A stretch of DNA of 23,034 bases, taken from positions 1 to 23,034 of the forward strand of contig JAKFFB010000330.1 of the NCBI GenBank assembly GCA_036675425.1, in the 5' to 3' direction. Each line of letters starts with the position of its first letter. Positions within the stretch are counted from its first letter, which is position 1. Below the pieces are notes generated by a model. It saw only the letters and a list, made by a program, of their open reading frames with translations, was not told the origin of the DNA and made no database searches. The translations under genes and the position numbers were made by a program. Source of the DNA: SCTD01 sp036675425. GTDB lineage: Bacteria > Actinomycetota > Actinomycetes > Mycobacteriales > SCTD01. Of this stretch, positions 7,196-18,300 are shown piece by piece.

Positions 7196-8680
7196 ATGAG
7201 CCTTGATCAGGGACAGAACGACGCTGCCGCCTTCGCCGTACCGCCGCAGCGCACGCCCGTCGAGTTCGACCCGGAGAGCAACGGGCTGCGCATCGGGCCG
7301 TACGAGCGGCGCATCGACGACCCGAGCGACTCCGAGCAGGTCTTCGGCGCCTACATCTCCCTGCTCTACGCCGTGCGCGGCGCCCAGCCCGGCGAGCAGC
7401 TGAAGCTGCGCTCCGCCGACCTCGAAGCGCTGCTGGCGATCGTCGGCGACGACCCGGAGACCATAGAGCAGCGGCTCATCGCGCTCATGGGCTGCACCGC
7501 GCAGGAGGCCCGCGTCCTCGGTGGCGCGTTGCTGCGGCACCGCCGGCTCACCGCGACGCTGGGCATCGCCGGAGCGCTGGCGCTCGGGGGATCCCTCGCA
7601 GGTGACGACCTCTTCTCCGGAACCTCGGAGGCCCCGCGGGCTGCCGTCGTGCAGTCGGTCGCTGACGGGCTCCGCGCGCTCGACGACGCCGGTGCGAGTC
7701 GGGGGTCGGTGTCGTTCGCGGCGCCAGCCTCGGAGGTCGCGCCCGCTTCCGTCTCGCCCGCCGCTGTCTCCATGCCGGCCGACGACTGGACGGGTTCGAA
7801 GCCGGTCGGTGGGACCCCGGACGTTCCCGCGGGAACGTCGTCAGGTCCTGACGGTGGTGCGCCTGCCGCTCCGGTCGCCGGCGTTCCCGCGGGAACGCCG
7901 GCCGCTCCGGCAGCTGCTGCGCCGTCCGTGGTCGAGCCCCCGGCGGCTGCTGAGTCCCCTGTCCTCGCGGCGCCGGCCGCGCCGCCCGTCGTCGTCACGA
8001 ACCCGGTCCCGGTCGTCGAGAGCGTCGTCGAGCAGCCGGGTTCCGGCGCCCTGCCGTCGGCGAACGACGCCGGCGCGGGCGACGGTGCAGCTGCGCCGGT
8101 CGACTCGACTCCGACTGCGGACGCGGATCCGCTTGTCGACTCGGATCCGCTTGTCGACGGAACGCCGCCGGGTGACACGACGTCGTCTGCGGACCCGACG
8201 ATCCCGGTCGTGGACGACTCGGAGGCGGCGCCGGTCACCGGCGGCCCCGCCGTCCCCGGAACCGGCTCCGCTCCCGGACTGGACGGTGCACTGCCTCCAG
8301 GCGCGGAGCGCGTCCCGGACGGCGTGACCCCGCCCGGCCTGGGTGGCGCGCTGCCCGGCGGCGCTGCGGCTGCACCAGGCACCAGCAACGCACCCGGCCT
8401 CGGCGGCACGCCCCCGGGTGGCGGCAACGGCATGCCGGGCGCCATCGACGTCCTTCCGGGTGTCCCCCTCGTCCTTCCTCCGCCTCCGCCGGTCGTCGTC
8501 ACGCCGGTCGTCGACCCGACCGTCCATGACAACCGGGACAAGCTGAAGAACACCAACAGCGGTGGCGGGAACGACGGCGTGGACGTCGACCGCGACGACA
8601 ACGGCAAGCACAGCCAGACCGGCGAGCACGTCGAGAAGGGCAACGACAAGAGCAACTCCGCAGGAGGAGTCGTCCCGTAA
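7196..8680 (+). CDS. Membrane-anchored Ala/Pro/Gly-rich protein B of the two-component locus
   Basis: This 494-residue protein is a paralogue of protein A. Residues ~21-117 match A's cytoplasmic domain almost position for position (GLRIGPYERRIDDP, SEQVFGAYISLLYAVRGAQPG, LRSADLEALLAIVGDDPETI, LMGC). LLRHRR leads into one hydrophobic segment (~118-135). The ~360-residue tail is predicted extracytoplasmic and is low complexity: Ala/Pro/Ser-rich, then Gly-Pro-rich repeats such as PGLGGALPGG and PGLGGTPPGG, then a charged Asn/Asp/Lys-rich end. I prefer ATG 7196 over GTG 7151 because its N-terminus matches A and a conserved promoter element lies just before it. The tail contains two near-identical DNA palindromes and one tandem 18-bp repeat. 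It has no family I recognise, and a signalling role is inferred from context. Confidence 0.8.
   Translation: MSLDQGQNDAAAFAVPPQRTPVEFDPESNGLRIGPYERRIDDPSDSEQVFGAYISLLYAVRGAQPGEQLKLRSADLEALLAIVGDDPETIEQRLIALMGCTAQEARVLGGALLRHRRLTATLGIAGALALGGSLAGDDLFSGTSEAPRAAVVQSVADGLRALDDAGASRGSVSFAAPASEVAPASVSPAAVSMPADDWTGSKPVGGTPDVPAGTSSGPDGGAPAAPVAGVPAGTPAAPAAAAPSVVEPPAAAESPVLAAPAAPPVVVTNPVPVVESVVEQPGSGALPSANDAGAGDGAAAPVDSTPTADADPLVDSDPLVDGTPPGDTTSSADPTIPVVDDSEAAPVTGGPAVPGTGSAPGLDGALPPGAERVPDGVTPPGLGGALPGGAAAAPGTSNAPGLGGTPPGGGNGMPGAIDVLPGVPLVLPPPPPVVVTPVVDPTVHDNRDKLKNTNSGGGNDGVDVDRDDNGKHSQTGEHVEKGNDKSNSAGGVVP
7820..7839. repeat. 20-bp perfect palindrome within the gene for protein B (copy 1)
   Basis: The core CGTTCCCGCGGGAACG reads identically on both strands and encodes VPAGT. 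A second copy is centred 60 bp downstream. The half-site GTTC...GAAC spacing (N6) differs from the actinobacterial SOS box (GAAC-N4-GTTC). Confidence 0.6.
7877..7902. repeat. 26-bp perfect palindrome within the gene for protein B (copy 2)
   Basis: The same 16-base core CGTTCCCGCGGGAACG is flanked here by further perfectly complementary bases, giving a 26-bp palindrome. It again encodes VPAGT in the extracytoplasmic tail. Confidence 0.6.
8123..8158 (+). repeat. Tandem 18-bp repeat in the gene for protein B
   Basis: Two adjoining 18-base copies differ only in the first base ([G/T]CGGATCCGCTTGTCGAC). They are in frame and encode a repeated DPLVD unit in the Ala/Pro-rich tail, consistent with slippage growth of a low-complexity region. 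Confidence 0.75.
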
Positions 8681-8726
8681 CCCGGTCGGGTCTGCCACGA
8701 TGCAGCGTTCCTGACCCGGGGTCGCT

Positions 8727-8734
8727 GGAGGAGG
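8727..8734 (+). promoter_or_regulatory. Strong ribosome binding site of the response regulator gene
   Basis: GGAGGAGG ends five bases before the ATG at 8740 and fixes the start. It is the strongest Shine-Dalgarno match of this signalling locus, in contrast to the leaderless-looking kinase start. Confidence 0.8.
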
Positions 8735-8739
8735 TCGCG

Positions 8740-9390
8740 ATGACTGCGCCGCTGCGCGTCGTCGTCGCCGACGACCACCCGCCCACCCGCGCTGGTGTCC
8801 GAGGCGCCCTGGAGACCGACGGCTTCTCCGTGGTCGCCGAGGTGGGCGATGCACGCAAGGCGATCGACGCGGCGCTCGAGCACGCCCCTGACGTCGCACT
8901 GCTCGACATCCACATGCCCGGCAGCGGGATCGCCGCGGCATCAGAGATCAGCCGCCGCCTGCCGGACACCGCGATCGTCATGCTCACCGCGTCCCGCGAT
9001 GACGACGACCTCTTCGAGGCGCTACGAGCCGGCGCCTCCGGCTACCTGCTCAAGGACATGGACCCGGACCGCCTCGGCCCTGCCCTGCGAGGCGTCATCG
9101 CCGGCGAGGCCGCTCTGCCGCGCTCGCTCATGGCGAAGGTCGTCGGGGAGTTCCGGACCAAGCCGCGCCGTCGCATCGGCCTGAAGTCGCAGAACGCCAC
9201 GGCCCGCCTCACCAGCCGCGAGGCCGAGGTGCTCGACCTGCTCGCCCTCGGCATGTCGACCGAGCAGATCGCGGAGCGGCTCTTCGTCGGCAAGGTCACC
9301 GTGCGTACGCACGTCGCGGCGATCCTGAAGAAGCTGCGGGTCACCGACCGTGACGCCGCTGTCCGGATCGCCCGGGGCGAAACGGACTGA
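8740..9390 (+). CDS. NarL/LuxR-family two-component response regulator
   Basis: The 216-residue product has a receiver domain (residues ~5-122) with acidic pocket Asp11-Asp12, phosphoacceptor Asp56 in LLDIHMPG, Thr83 in VMLTAS and Lys105 in YLLKDMD. A linker follows, then a C-terminal LuxR-type HTH (~157-213, LTSREAEVLDLLALGMSTEQIAERLFVGKVTVRTHVAAILKKL). It should bind DNA after phosphorylation by the kinase at 5711-7144, the only intact kinase in the window. All catalytic receiver residues are present. It lies 59 bp after protein B with its own strong ribosome binding site. The shared element before proteins A and B is a candidate target, by inference. Confidence 0.93.
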   Translation: MTAPLRVVVADDHPPTRAGVRGALETDGFSVVAEVGDARKAIDAALEHAPDVALLDIHMPGSGIAAASEISRRLPDTAIVMLTASRDDDDLFEALRAGASGYLLKDMDPDRLGPALRGVIAGEAALPRSLMAKVVGEFRTKPRRRIGLKSQNATARLTSREAEVLDLLALGMSTEQIAERLFVGKVTVRTHVAAILKKLRVTDRDAAVRIARGETD

Positions 9391-12300
9391 GCCGCGCCCG
9401 CTCTGCAGTCACGTTCCAGGCTGTCAGCTCGGCTGCGGCAGTCCCACAGGTACCACGACCAGTTGGCGCTCACCGTCTGCTCGCGACCGTCGACACGGCG
9501 CAGCGTCTCGAGCTGTGTCTCGCGCAACGCGGTGAGATCACGCTCGACAGCGCTGACGCGCCTCGATGTCGTCAGGTGATGTCGCCCGTCGAGACTGCGA
9601 CCGCTTCCGCGGCTCTCGACGGTCGTCCGCAGGCATGCCTGGTGGCGGTCGTTGCTCCTGCCCGGCAAGCGGTCGAACCTCCGCCCCCCGACACGCCGCG
9701 CCCGACGGCTACCGTTTGACAGATCGCCCGGGCGTCCCCGCACACTGCCCGCGACCATCCACAGCCCGCAACACCCCTGGAGAGCCGTGCCCGAGACCGA
9801 CACCCCGACCGCCGAGAGCGCTGTCCAGGCGCCCACCGGCAAGGGCGCGCGGACCGGCACGGGCATGCGCCTGGTCATCGTCGAGTCCCCGGCGAAGGCC
9901 AAGAAGATCGCCTCCTTCCTCGGCGCCGGCTACGTCGTCGAGTCCTCCATCGGCCACATCCGCGACCTGCCGCGCAACGCCGCGGACGTGCCGGCCAGCC
10001 ACAAGGGCCAGGCCTGGGCCCGCATGGGCGTCGACGTCGACAACGGCTTCCAGACGCTCTACGTCGTCAGCGCCGACAAGAAGCAGCAGGTCGCCAAGCT
10101 GAAGGCGCTGCTCAAGGACGCCGACGAGCTCTTCCTCGCCACCGATGAGGACCGCGAGGGCGAGGCCATCGCCTGGCACCTGCTCGAGACGCTCAACCCC
10201 AAGATCCCCGTGCGCCGGATGGTCTTCCACGAGATCACCCCGCAGGCGATCCAGCACGCCGTCGAGACTCCGCGCGAGCTCGACCGCGCGCTGGTCGACG
10301 CCCAGGAGACGCGCCGCGTCCTCGACCGCCTCTACGGCTACGAGGTCAGCCCGGTCCTGTGGAAGAAGGTCATGCCGAAGCTCTCGGCCGGCCGCGTGCA
10401 GTCCGTCGCGACCCGTGTCGTCGTCGAGCGCGAGCGCGCCCGGATGCGCTTCCGCCAGGCGGAGTACTGGGACATCGAGGGCCAGTTCGTCGCTGCCGCC
10501 GACGAGAAGGACCCGACCGCGCCCCGCAAGCTGACCGCGACCCTGGTCGCGCTCGACGGCAAGCGGCTCGCGACCGGCGGCTCCTTCGAGCAGGAGACCG
10601 GCGAGCTGAAGGCCGGCCTCGACGTCGTGCACCTCGACGAGGCCAGCGCCCGCAGCGTCGCCGAGCGGCTGACCGGCGTCCCGTTCAGCGTCCGCTCGAC
10701 GGACGAGAAGCCGTACTCCCGCAAGCCCTACGCGCCGTTCATGACCTCGACGCTCCAGCAGGAGGGCGGCCGCAAGCTGCGCTTCTCCGCCCAGCGCGTC
10801 ATGCAGACCGCCCAGCGGCTGTACGAGAACGGCTACATCACCTACATGCGCACCGACAGCACCAACCTGTCGGAGACCGCCGTCAACGCCGCCCGCCAGC
10901 AGGCCCGCGACCTCTACGGCCCGGAGTACGTCCCGGACGCCCCCCGCCGCTACAGCGGCAAGGTGAAGAACGCGCAGGAGGCGCACGAGGCCATCCGCCC
11001 GTCCGGAGACGTCTTCCGCACGCCGGGCGAGCTGGCGCGCGAGCTGTCCGGCGACGAGATGCGCCTCTACGAGCTGATCTGGCAGCGCACCGTCGCCAGC
11101 CAGATGGCCGACGCCCGGGGCTACACCGCGAGCGTCCGCCTCGGCGCGACGACCGCAGACGGCACGGACGCGGAGTTCAGCGCCACCGGCCGGGTCATCA
11201 CCTTCCCCGGGTTCCTGCGCGCCTACGTCGAGAGCACCGACGACGAGGAGGCCGGCGAGAAGGACGACGCCGAGCGCCGCCTGCCGCGCGTCTCGCAGGG
11301 CGAACCGCTCGACGTCGAAGGCCTCGACCCGCAGGGCCACACCACCAGCCCGCCGGCCCGCTTCACCGAGGCCTCGCTGGTCAAGCGGCTGGAGGAGCTC
11401 GGCATCGGGCGACCCTCCACGTACGCCTCGATCATCACCACCATCCAGGACCGCGGCTACGTCTGGAAGAAGGGCTCCGCCCTCGTCCCGACCTGGCTCG
11501 CGTTCGCCGTCATCGGCCTGCTGGAGCAGCACTTCGGCCGCCTCGTCGACTACGGCTTCACCGCCTCCATGGAGGACGACCTCGACGAGATCGCCGGCGG
11601 GCAGGGCAACTCCGTCGAGTGGCTCACCCGCTTCTACTTCGGCTCCGACGAGGGCAAGGAGGGCGGGCTGGCCCGCCAGGGCGGGCTCAAGAAGCTCGTC
11701 GGCGCCAACCTCGACGACATCGACGCCCGCGACATCAACTCCATCGTCATCGGCCGCACCGCCGAGAGCGAGGAGGTCGTGGTCCGCGTCGGCCGCTACG
11801 GGCCGTACGTCCAGATCGGCGACAAGAAGGCCTCGCTGCCAGAGGATCTCGCGCCCGACGAGCTCACCGTCGACAAGGCCGTCGAGCTCGCCGACGCCCC
11901 CAGTGGCGACCGCGTCCTGGGTCAGGACCCGGAGACCGGCTACGAGGTGGTCGCCAAGGCCGGGCGCTACGGGCCGTACGTCTCCGTCGTCCTGCCGGAG
12001 GGGTCCAAGGACAAGCCGCCGACGGCGTCGCTGTTCAAGACGATGGACCTCGAGACGCTCACGCTCGAGCAGGCGCTCAAGCTGCTGACCCTGCCGAGGC
12101 TCCTCGGCGAGCACGAGGGCGAGGAGGTCAGCGCGCTCAACGGCCGCTACGGCCCCTACGTCAGCAAGGGCAAGGAGTCGCGCTCGCTCGAGAGCGAGGA
12201 GCAGCTCTTCGACATCACCCTCGAGCAGGCGCTCGCGCTGCTGGCGCAGCCGAAGCAGTACGGCCGGAAGTCCGCGGCGCCGAAGCCGCCGCTCAAGGAG

Positions 12301-15300
12301 CTCGGCGTCGACCCGGTCAGCGGCGAGAAGATGGTCGTCAAGGAGGGCCGCTTCGGGCCCTACGTCACCGACGGCACCACCAACGCCTCGCTGCGCAAGG
12401 GCGACGCCATCGAGGACCTCACCGACGAGCGCGCCAGCGACCTGCTCGCCGAGCGGCGCGCCCGCGGGCCGGCGCCCAAGAAGAAGGCCGCCGCGCGCAA
12501 GGCGCCTGCCAAGAAGGCAGCCGCGAAGAAGGCTCCGGCGAAGAAGAAGGCCCCCGCCAAGAAGGCCTGACCCGAGGTCGGCGTGCCGTGCGAGGGCTGG
12601 CCAGCACGGGCCCGCGCGACCGCCCGGCCCCGCCGACCCCCGTAGGCTCGGCGGTGTGACCGCGCCTGCCCCTCCGTCGCCCGGGGACCCCACCGTCCCG
12701 CTGCGACACGGGCCGCGCGCGGTGCTGCGCAACCCGATGTTCCGCAAGCTCTACACCGCGCTCGCGCTGTCCAGCCTGGGTGACTGGCTGGGCTTCCTGG
12801 CCACCACCGCGCTGGCCACCCAGCTGGTCGACTCGTTCCAGAGCAAGGCCTACGCGACCGGCGGCGTGCTGGTCTTCCGGCTGCTCCCGGCGGTGCTCTT
12901 CGGCCCGCTGGCCGGGGCCTTCGCCGACCGCTGGGACCGCCGCTGGACGATGGTCGTCTGCGACCTGCTGCGCTTCCTGCTCTTCCTGTCCATCCCGCTG
13001 GTCGGCTCGGTCGCGGACCGGGACAGCGCGCTGATCTGGCTGCTCATCGCGTCGTTCCTCATCGAGACGGTCAGCCTGTTCTGGATCCCGGCCAAGGAGG
13101 CCTCGGTCCCGAACCTCGTCCCGCGCGAGCAGCTCGAGGGCGCCAACCAGCTCACCCTCATCGCGACCTACGGCTCCGCTCCGGTCGCGGCGGCCGTGTT
13201 CGCGCTGCTGGCGATGCTGTCGCGGGCGCTCGGCAGCGGCTTCGACTACTTCCGCACCGGTCCGGTCGACCTCGCGCTCTACGTCAACGCCTCCACGTTC
13301 CTGTTCGCGGCCGTGACCGTCTACCGGCTGCACGACCTGCCCAGCCCGGGTCGTGAGGAGCGCAAGGCGCTGCGGGCGTCAGGGGAGCAGCCGCAGTCGG
13401 TCCTCGGCAGCCTGCGCGACGGGCTCCGCTTCATGGGGCAGACCCCGCTGGCCCGCGGCCTGCTGGTCGGCATGCTCGGCGCGCTCGCCGCCGGCGGGGC
13501 GATCATCGCCCAGGGGCGGCTGTTCGCCGAGTCCGTCCTCGGCGGCGGCGACGCGGCCTACGGCCTGCTCTTCGGCTGCATGTTCCTCGGCATCGCGGCC
13601 GGTGTCGCGCTCGGCCCGCGGGCCCTCGGCGACCTCTCCCGCCGCCGCGTCTTCGGCCCGACCATCGTCGGCGCCGGGGCCGCTCTGGTCTTCATGTCGC
13701 TGGTGCCCAACCTCTTCCTCGCGACCGTCGCCACGATCCTGGTCGGCGCCTTCGCCGGCGTCGCCTACGTCGTGGGGATCACCCTGCTGGGCCTGGAGAT
13801 CGAGGACGAGCTGCGTGGCCGGATGTTCGGCCTGGTGCAGTCGCTGATGCGGGTCGACCTGCTGCTCGTCACGGCGACCACGCCGTTCATCGCCGGTGCG
13901 ATCGGCACCCGCGAGGGCCCGCTCGGCATCAGCGTCAACGGCGTCTCGGTCACCCTGCTCGTCGGCGGGATCCTCGCCATGGGGGTCGGCGTCGTGAGCT
14001 TCCGGCAGATGGACGACCGGCCCGGCGTCCCCCTCCGCAAGGACCTCTCCCGCCGGATGCGTCGCCGCCCGACCACCCGCTCGTACTCCGGCACCTTCAT
14101 CGCCCTCGAGGGCGGCGAGGGAGCCGGGAAGTCGACCCAGCTGCGGCTGCTGCAGGAGTGGCTGGTCGCGCAGGGCCACGACGTCGTCGTCACCCGCGAG
14201 CCGGGCGCGACGTCCGCCGGCGCCCGGATCCGGAGCCTGCTGCTCGACCCCGCGACCGGCCGCCTCGCACCGCGCGCCGAGGCGATGCTCTACGCCGCGG
14301 ACCGCGCCCACCACGTCGCGGAGGTCGTACGCCCCGCCCTCGACCGCGGTGCCGTCGTCGTCACCGACCGCTACGTCGACAGCTCGATCGCCTACCAGGG
14401 CGCCGGCCGCGAGCTCGCCGTCGAGGAGGTGGCGCGGCTGTCCCGCTGGGCGACCGACGGGCTGCGCCCCGACCTCGTCGTGCTGCTCGACGTCGACCCC
14501 GTCGTCGGGCTGAAGCGCGCCGGCGACGCGCCGGACCGGATGGAGAGCGAGTCGCTCGACTTCCACCGGCGGGTCCGGCAGGGCTTCCTCGACCTCGCCG
14601 AGGACGACCCCGAGCGCTACCTGGTGGTCAGCGCCGACCAGGCGCCCGAGGCGGTCTTCGCCGCCGTGCAGGCCCGGCTCGCCGAGCTGCTCCCCGTACC
14701 CCTGCCCGTCCCGGTGTCGTCGTGAGCGTCTTCGCCGACCTCGTCGGCCAGGAGCGCGTCGTCGCGCAGCTGCAGGCCGCTGCGGACGACGCCGCACGGC
14801 TGGTACGAGGAGGCGTCGGCGGGCCGGGCGGCATGACCCACGCGTGGCTGTTCACCGGGCCGCCCGGGTCGGGCCGGTCCGTGGCCGCCCGCGCGTTCGC
14901 CGCGGCGCTGCAGTGCGAGTCGTCCGGCCAGCCCGGCTGCGGCCACTGCGAGCCGTGCGTGCAGTCGATGACCGGGTCGCACCCCGATGTCGCGGTGATC
15001 GTGCCCGAGGGGCTGCACCTGAAGATCAAGGAGGCGCGGGAGATCATCCTGCGGTCCTCCCGCGCGCCGACCCGCGGTCGCTGGCAGGTGACGCTCATCG
15101 AGGATGCCGACCGGATGGAGGAGCGCACCTCCAACACGCTGCTCAAGGCGATCGAGGAGCCGCCGCCGCACGGCGTGCTGCTGCTCTGCGCGCCGAGCGT
15201 CGAGGACCTGCTGCCGACGATCCGGTCGCGCTGCCGGCTGGTGCCGCTGCGCACGCCGCCGTCGTCCGCCGTCGCCGAGGTGCTGGTCCGCCGCGACGGC

Positions 15301-18300
15301 GTCGACCCGGCGATGGCCGCCTTCGCGGCGCAGGCCGCCCAGGGGCACGTCGGCCGGGCCAAGCGGCTCGCCCTCGACGAGGAGGCCCGGCGGGAGCGGC
15401 GCGACGTGCTGTCCCTGCCGCGGTCGCTGCAGGGGGTCGGCTCGGCGCTGGCCGCCGCTGCTGACCTCGTCGCCACCGCCAAGGAGGAGTCGGTCCAGCT
15501 CACCAAGGACCGCGACGCCCGCGAGACCGAGTCGCTGTCGAAGGCACTCGGCATGGGCGCGACGGGCAAGGGCATCACCGCCGGCAAGCCGAAGGGCTCG
15601 GCCGGTGCCCTCAAGGACCTCGAGACGATGCAGAAGGACCGGGTCAAGCGCACCCAGCGCGACGCCCTGGACCGGGCGCTGGTCGACCTGGCCGCGTTCT
15701 ACCGCGACGTGCTCCAGCTGCAGCTCGGCACCGGGTGCGACCTGGTCCACGCCGACCTGTCCAACGAGGCCGCGCAGATCGCCCGGGCGACGTCTCCGGA
15801 GTCGACGCTGCGGCGCATCGACGCCGTGCTGGCCTGCCGCGTGGCCCTGGACGGCAACGTCGCCCCGCTGCTGGCCGTCGAGGCGATGGCGCTCGCCCTG
15901 CGCACCGGCTGAGGCGTCCCCTAGACTCGTCCGCGCACCACGCCGCCTTAGCTCAGTCGGCAGAGCACCTCACTCGTAATGAGGTTGTCATCGGTTCGAT
16001 TCCGATAGGCGGCTCCACCTCGTCACTCCGACCGGGTGCGCGGATCAGCGCACCCGGCGGTCCCCGCCGACGTAGCGGAAGCACCCGCAGGCACCGTCCC
16101 ACCCGACGTTGCGGACCACGGTCACGCCGTCGTGGTGGCGGGCGTCGAAGCCCATCCCGAGGCCGGCGGCGGGCAGCAGCGGCCCCGCCGTCTCGGCGAC
16201 CCGGACGAAGGCCTCGCGCGTCACGTCGGCGGTCAGCCGGTCCATGACCGAGTCGAGCAGCCAGGCGTCCTGGCACTGGAACTGCTGGATGAGCATCGCG
16301 TTCTCGCCGGCGGCTGGCATGCCCTTGCGGCTGAAGAACTCGTCGCAGCGCTTGGCACCCGGCGAGAGCTTCGACCGGTCGACCGGGACGTCGAAGGCGG
16401 GCAGCCAGCCGATGCCGGCGGCGTCCTTCGCCTGCTCGGGGGCGACCCCGCCGCCGTTGAGCCCGACCTGGAAGCCGGCCTGGGAGGTGAAGCCGTAGCG
16501 CGGGCGGTACTCCTGGCTCTCGGCCGCGGGCGTGAAGAAGGTCGTGATGCGGCCCTGCTGGTCGAAGATGATCACGTGCGTGACGTCGTTGGTGCGGAAG
16601 CGCAGCACGGCGGAGCTGATCGAGCTCGACATCGAGCCGTAGTCCGAGACGCCCTTCGGCGACTGGACGTAGAACGCGTCGGCGGCCTTGTGCCCGATCC
16701 GCTCCAGCGCCGGCAGCATGACCTTCTGAACGGCCTCCATGTGCGGCTTGCTGTCGAAGGTGATGACGCCGACGACGGAGTCGCTGAAGTAGCCCTGCTG
16801 GTCCAGCCCCTCGACGAGCAGCCGGGCGCTGTCCTCCATCGTGATCCCGGCCGGCCGCAGCCCGTGCGGCTGCAGCGCGGTGCTCTTGTCGGTGGCGGCG
16901 GTCAGGTCGCTGCCCACGTGCAGCACCCCGCCCTTCTCCAGGCACACGCCGAAGCTCTCCGGCCCGGCGGTGATCACGGCGAAGACCTTGGCGTCCTGGA
17001 CGAAGTGCTCGCAGGCGGCGTTGAAGGCCTGCTCGGCGTCCGACGTCGTCGCGGAGATCGAGTAGGCCTCGAGCACCACCTTGCGGCCGGCGAAGCCACC
17101 GGTGCGGTTGATCTCGTCGACGAGCGCCTGCTGCTGGGCCTTGGGGTCACCGGTGCCGAGGTCGTCGCGCCCGGTGGCCTTCTGCGCATCGTTCAGGTTC
17201 GAGCTGTAGATCATGCCGATCCTGACGGTCGAGTCGGTGACGCCTGGACCGAGCCGCACCGGGCCGGAGGCCGCTCCGCCGGGGCCTCCGGCAGGCGCAG
17301 CCGGACCGCTGCCGCTCGTGGTCGCGCCGGCCGGCGACCCGGTCGTCGTACCGCCCCCCGACTGCGCCTCGCCCGGTGCGCCGACGACCTCGCCGGTCAC
17401 CGGGTCGATCGCGCCCGGCTCCTGCGGACCGGGCATGCCCAGCCCGTCGGTGGCCGCGCCGGCGCCCGGCCCGGCGCCGGCCTGCTCCAGCGCCTGCTGC
17501 TCGACGGTCGACCCGCACGCCGTCACCAGCAGCGCGGTCAGGGCGGTCGCGGCCAGCCGTCTCATCGCGACGCCGCCTCCAGCAGCAGCGCCAGCCCGGC
17601 CTCCGGCGTCATCAGGTGCCCGGCGTCGGTCGACACGCGCACCTCGACGTTGGGCACGTGGGCGGCGATCCAGCGGCCGTGACCGGCCGGCACGTTGACG
17701 TCGTGCTCGCCGTACGACACGACGACCGGGGCCGCGGCCTGCCGGGGGTCGAAGCCCCAGGGCCGCGCCATCGCCGCGAAGTCGTCGGCCATCCCGATCA
17801 CGCCCTGGCGGAACGCCTCGGCCAGCACGACGGCGGTCTGGTCGGCGTTGCGCCGCAGGATCTCCCGGTCGGTCTCGGGCAGGTCCATGTCGCCCATCAG
17901 CGAGGCGGGGTCCTCGGTGCGCTGCGCCGCGATCCGCAGCACCTCCTCGGTGAACGCCTCGAGGACGGCCTCCCGCTCCCCGGATGCCAGCCCGAACCGG
18001 CGCTGGTTGGCCGGGTCCATCCCGTCGAAGAAGTCGAGGTCGGAGGCGTCGTAGGGCGCCACCCCCACGACGCAGTGCACCACCGTGCAGCGCTCCGGCA
18101 GCAGCGTCGCCACCGCGAGGGCGTGCGGCCCTCCGCCGGAGCCGCCGATGACCGCGGCGCGGTCGACGCCGGCCGCATCGAGAACGGCGCGCACGTCGGA
18201 CACGACGTCCGCCACCGAACGGCCCGGGTGCGGGTCGGAGCCGCCGTAGCCCGGCCGGTCGTAGGTGATCTGCCGCACCCCGGCGGCCACGAGGGCGTCC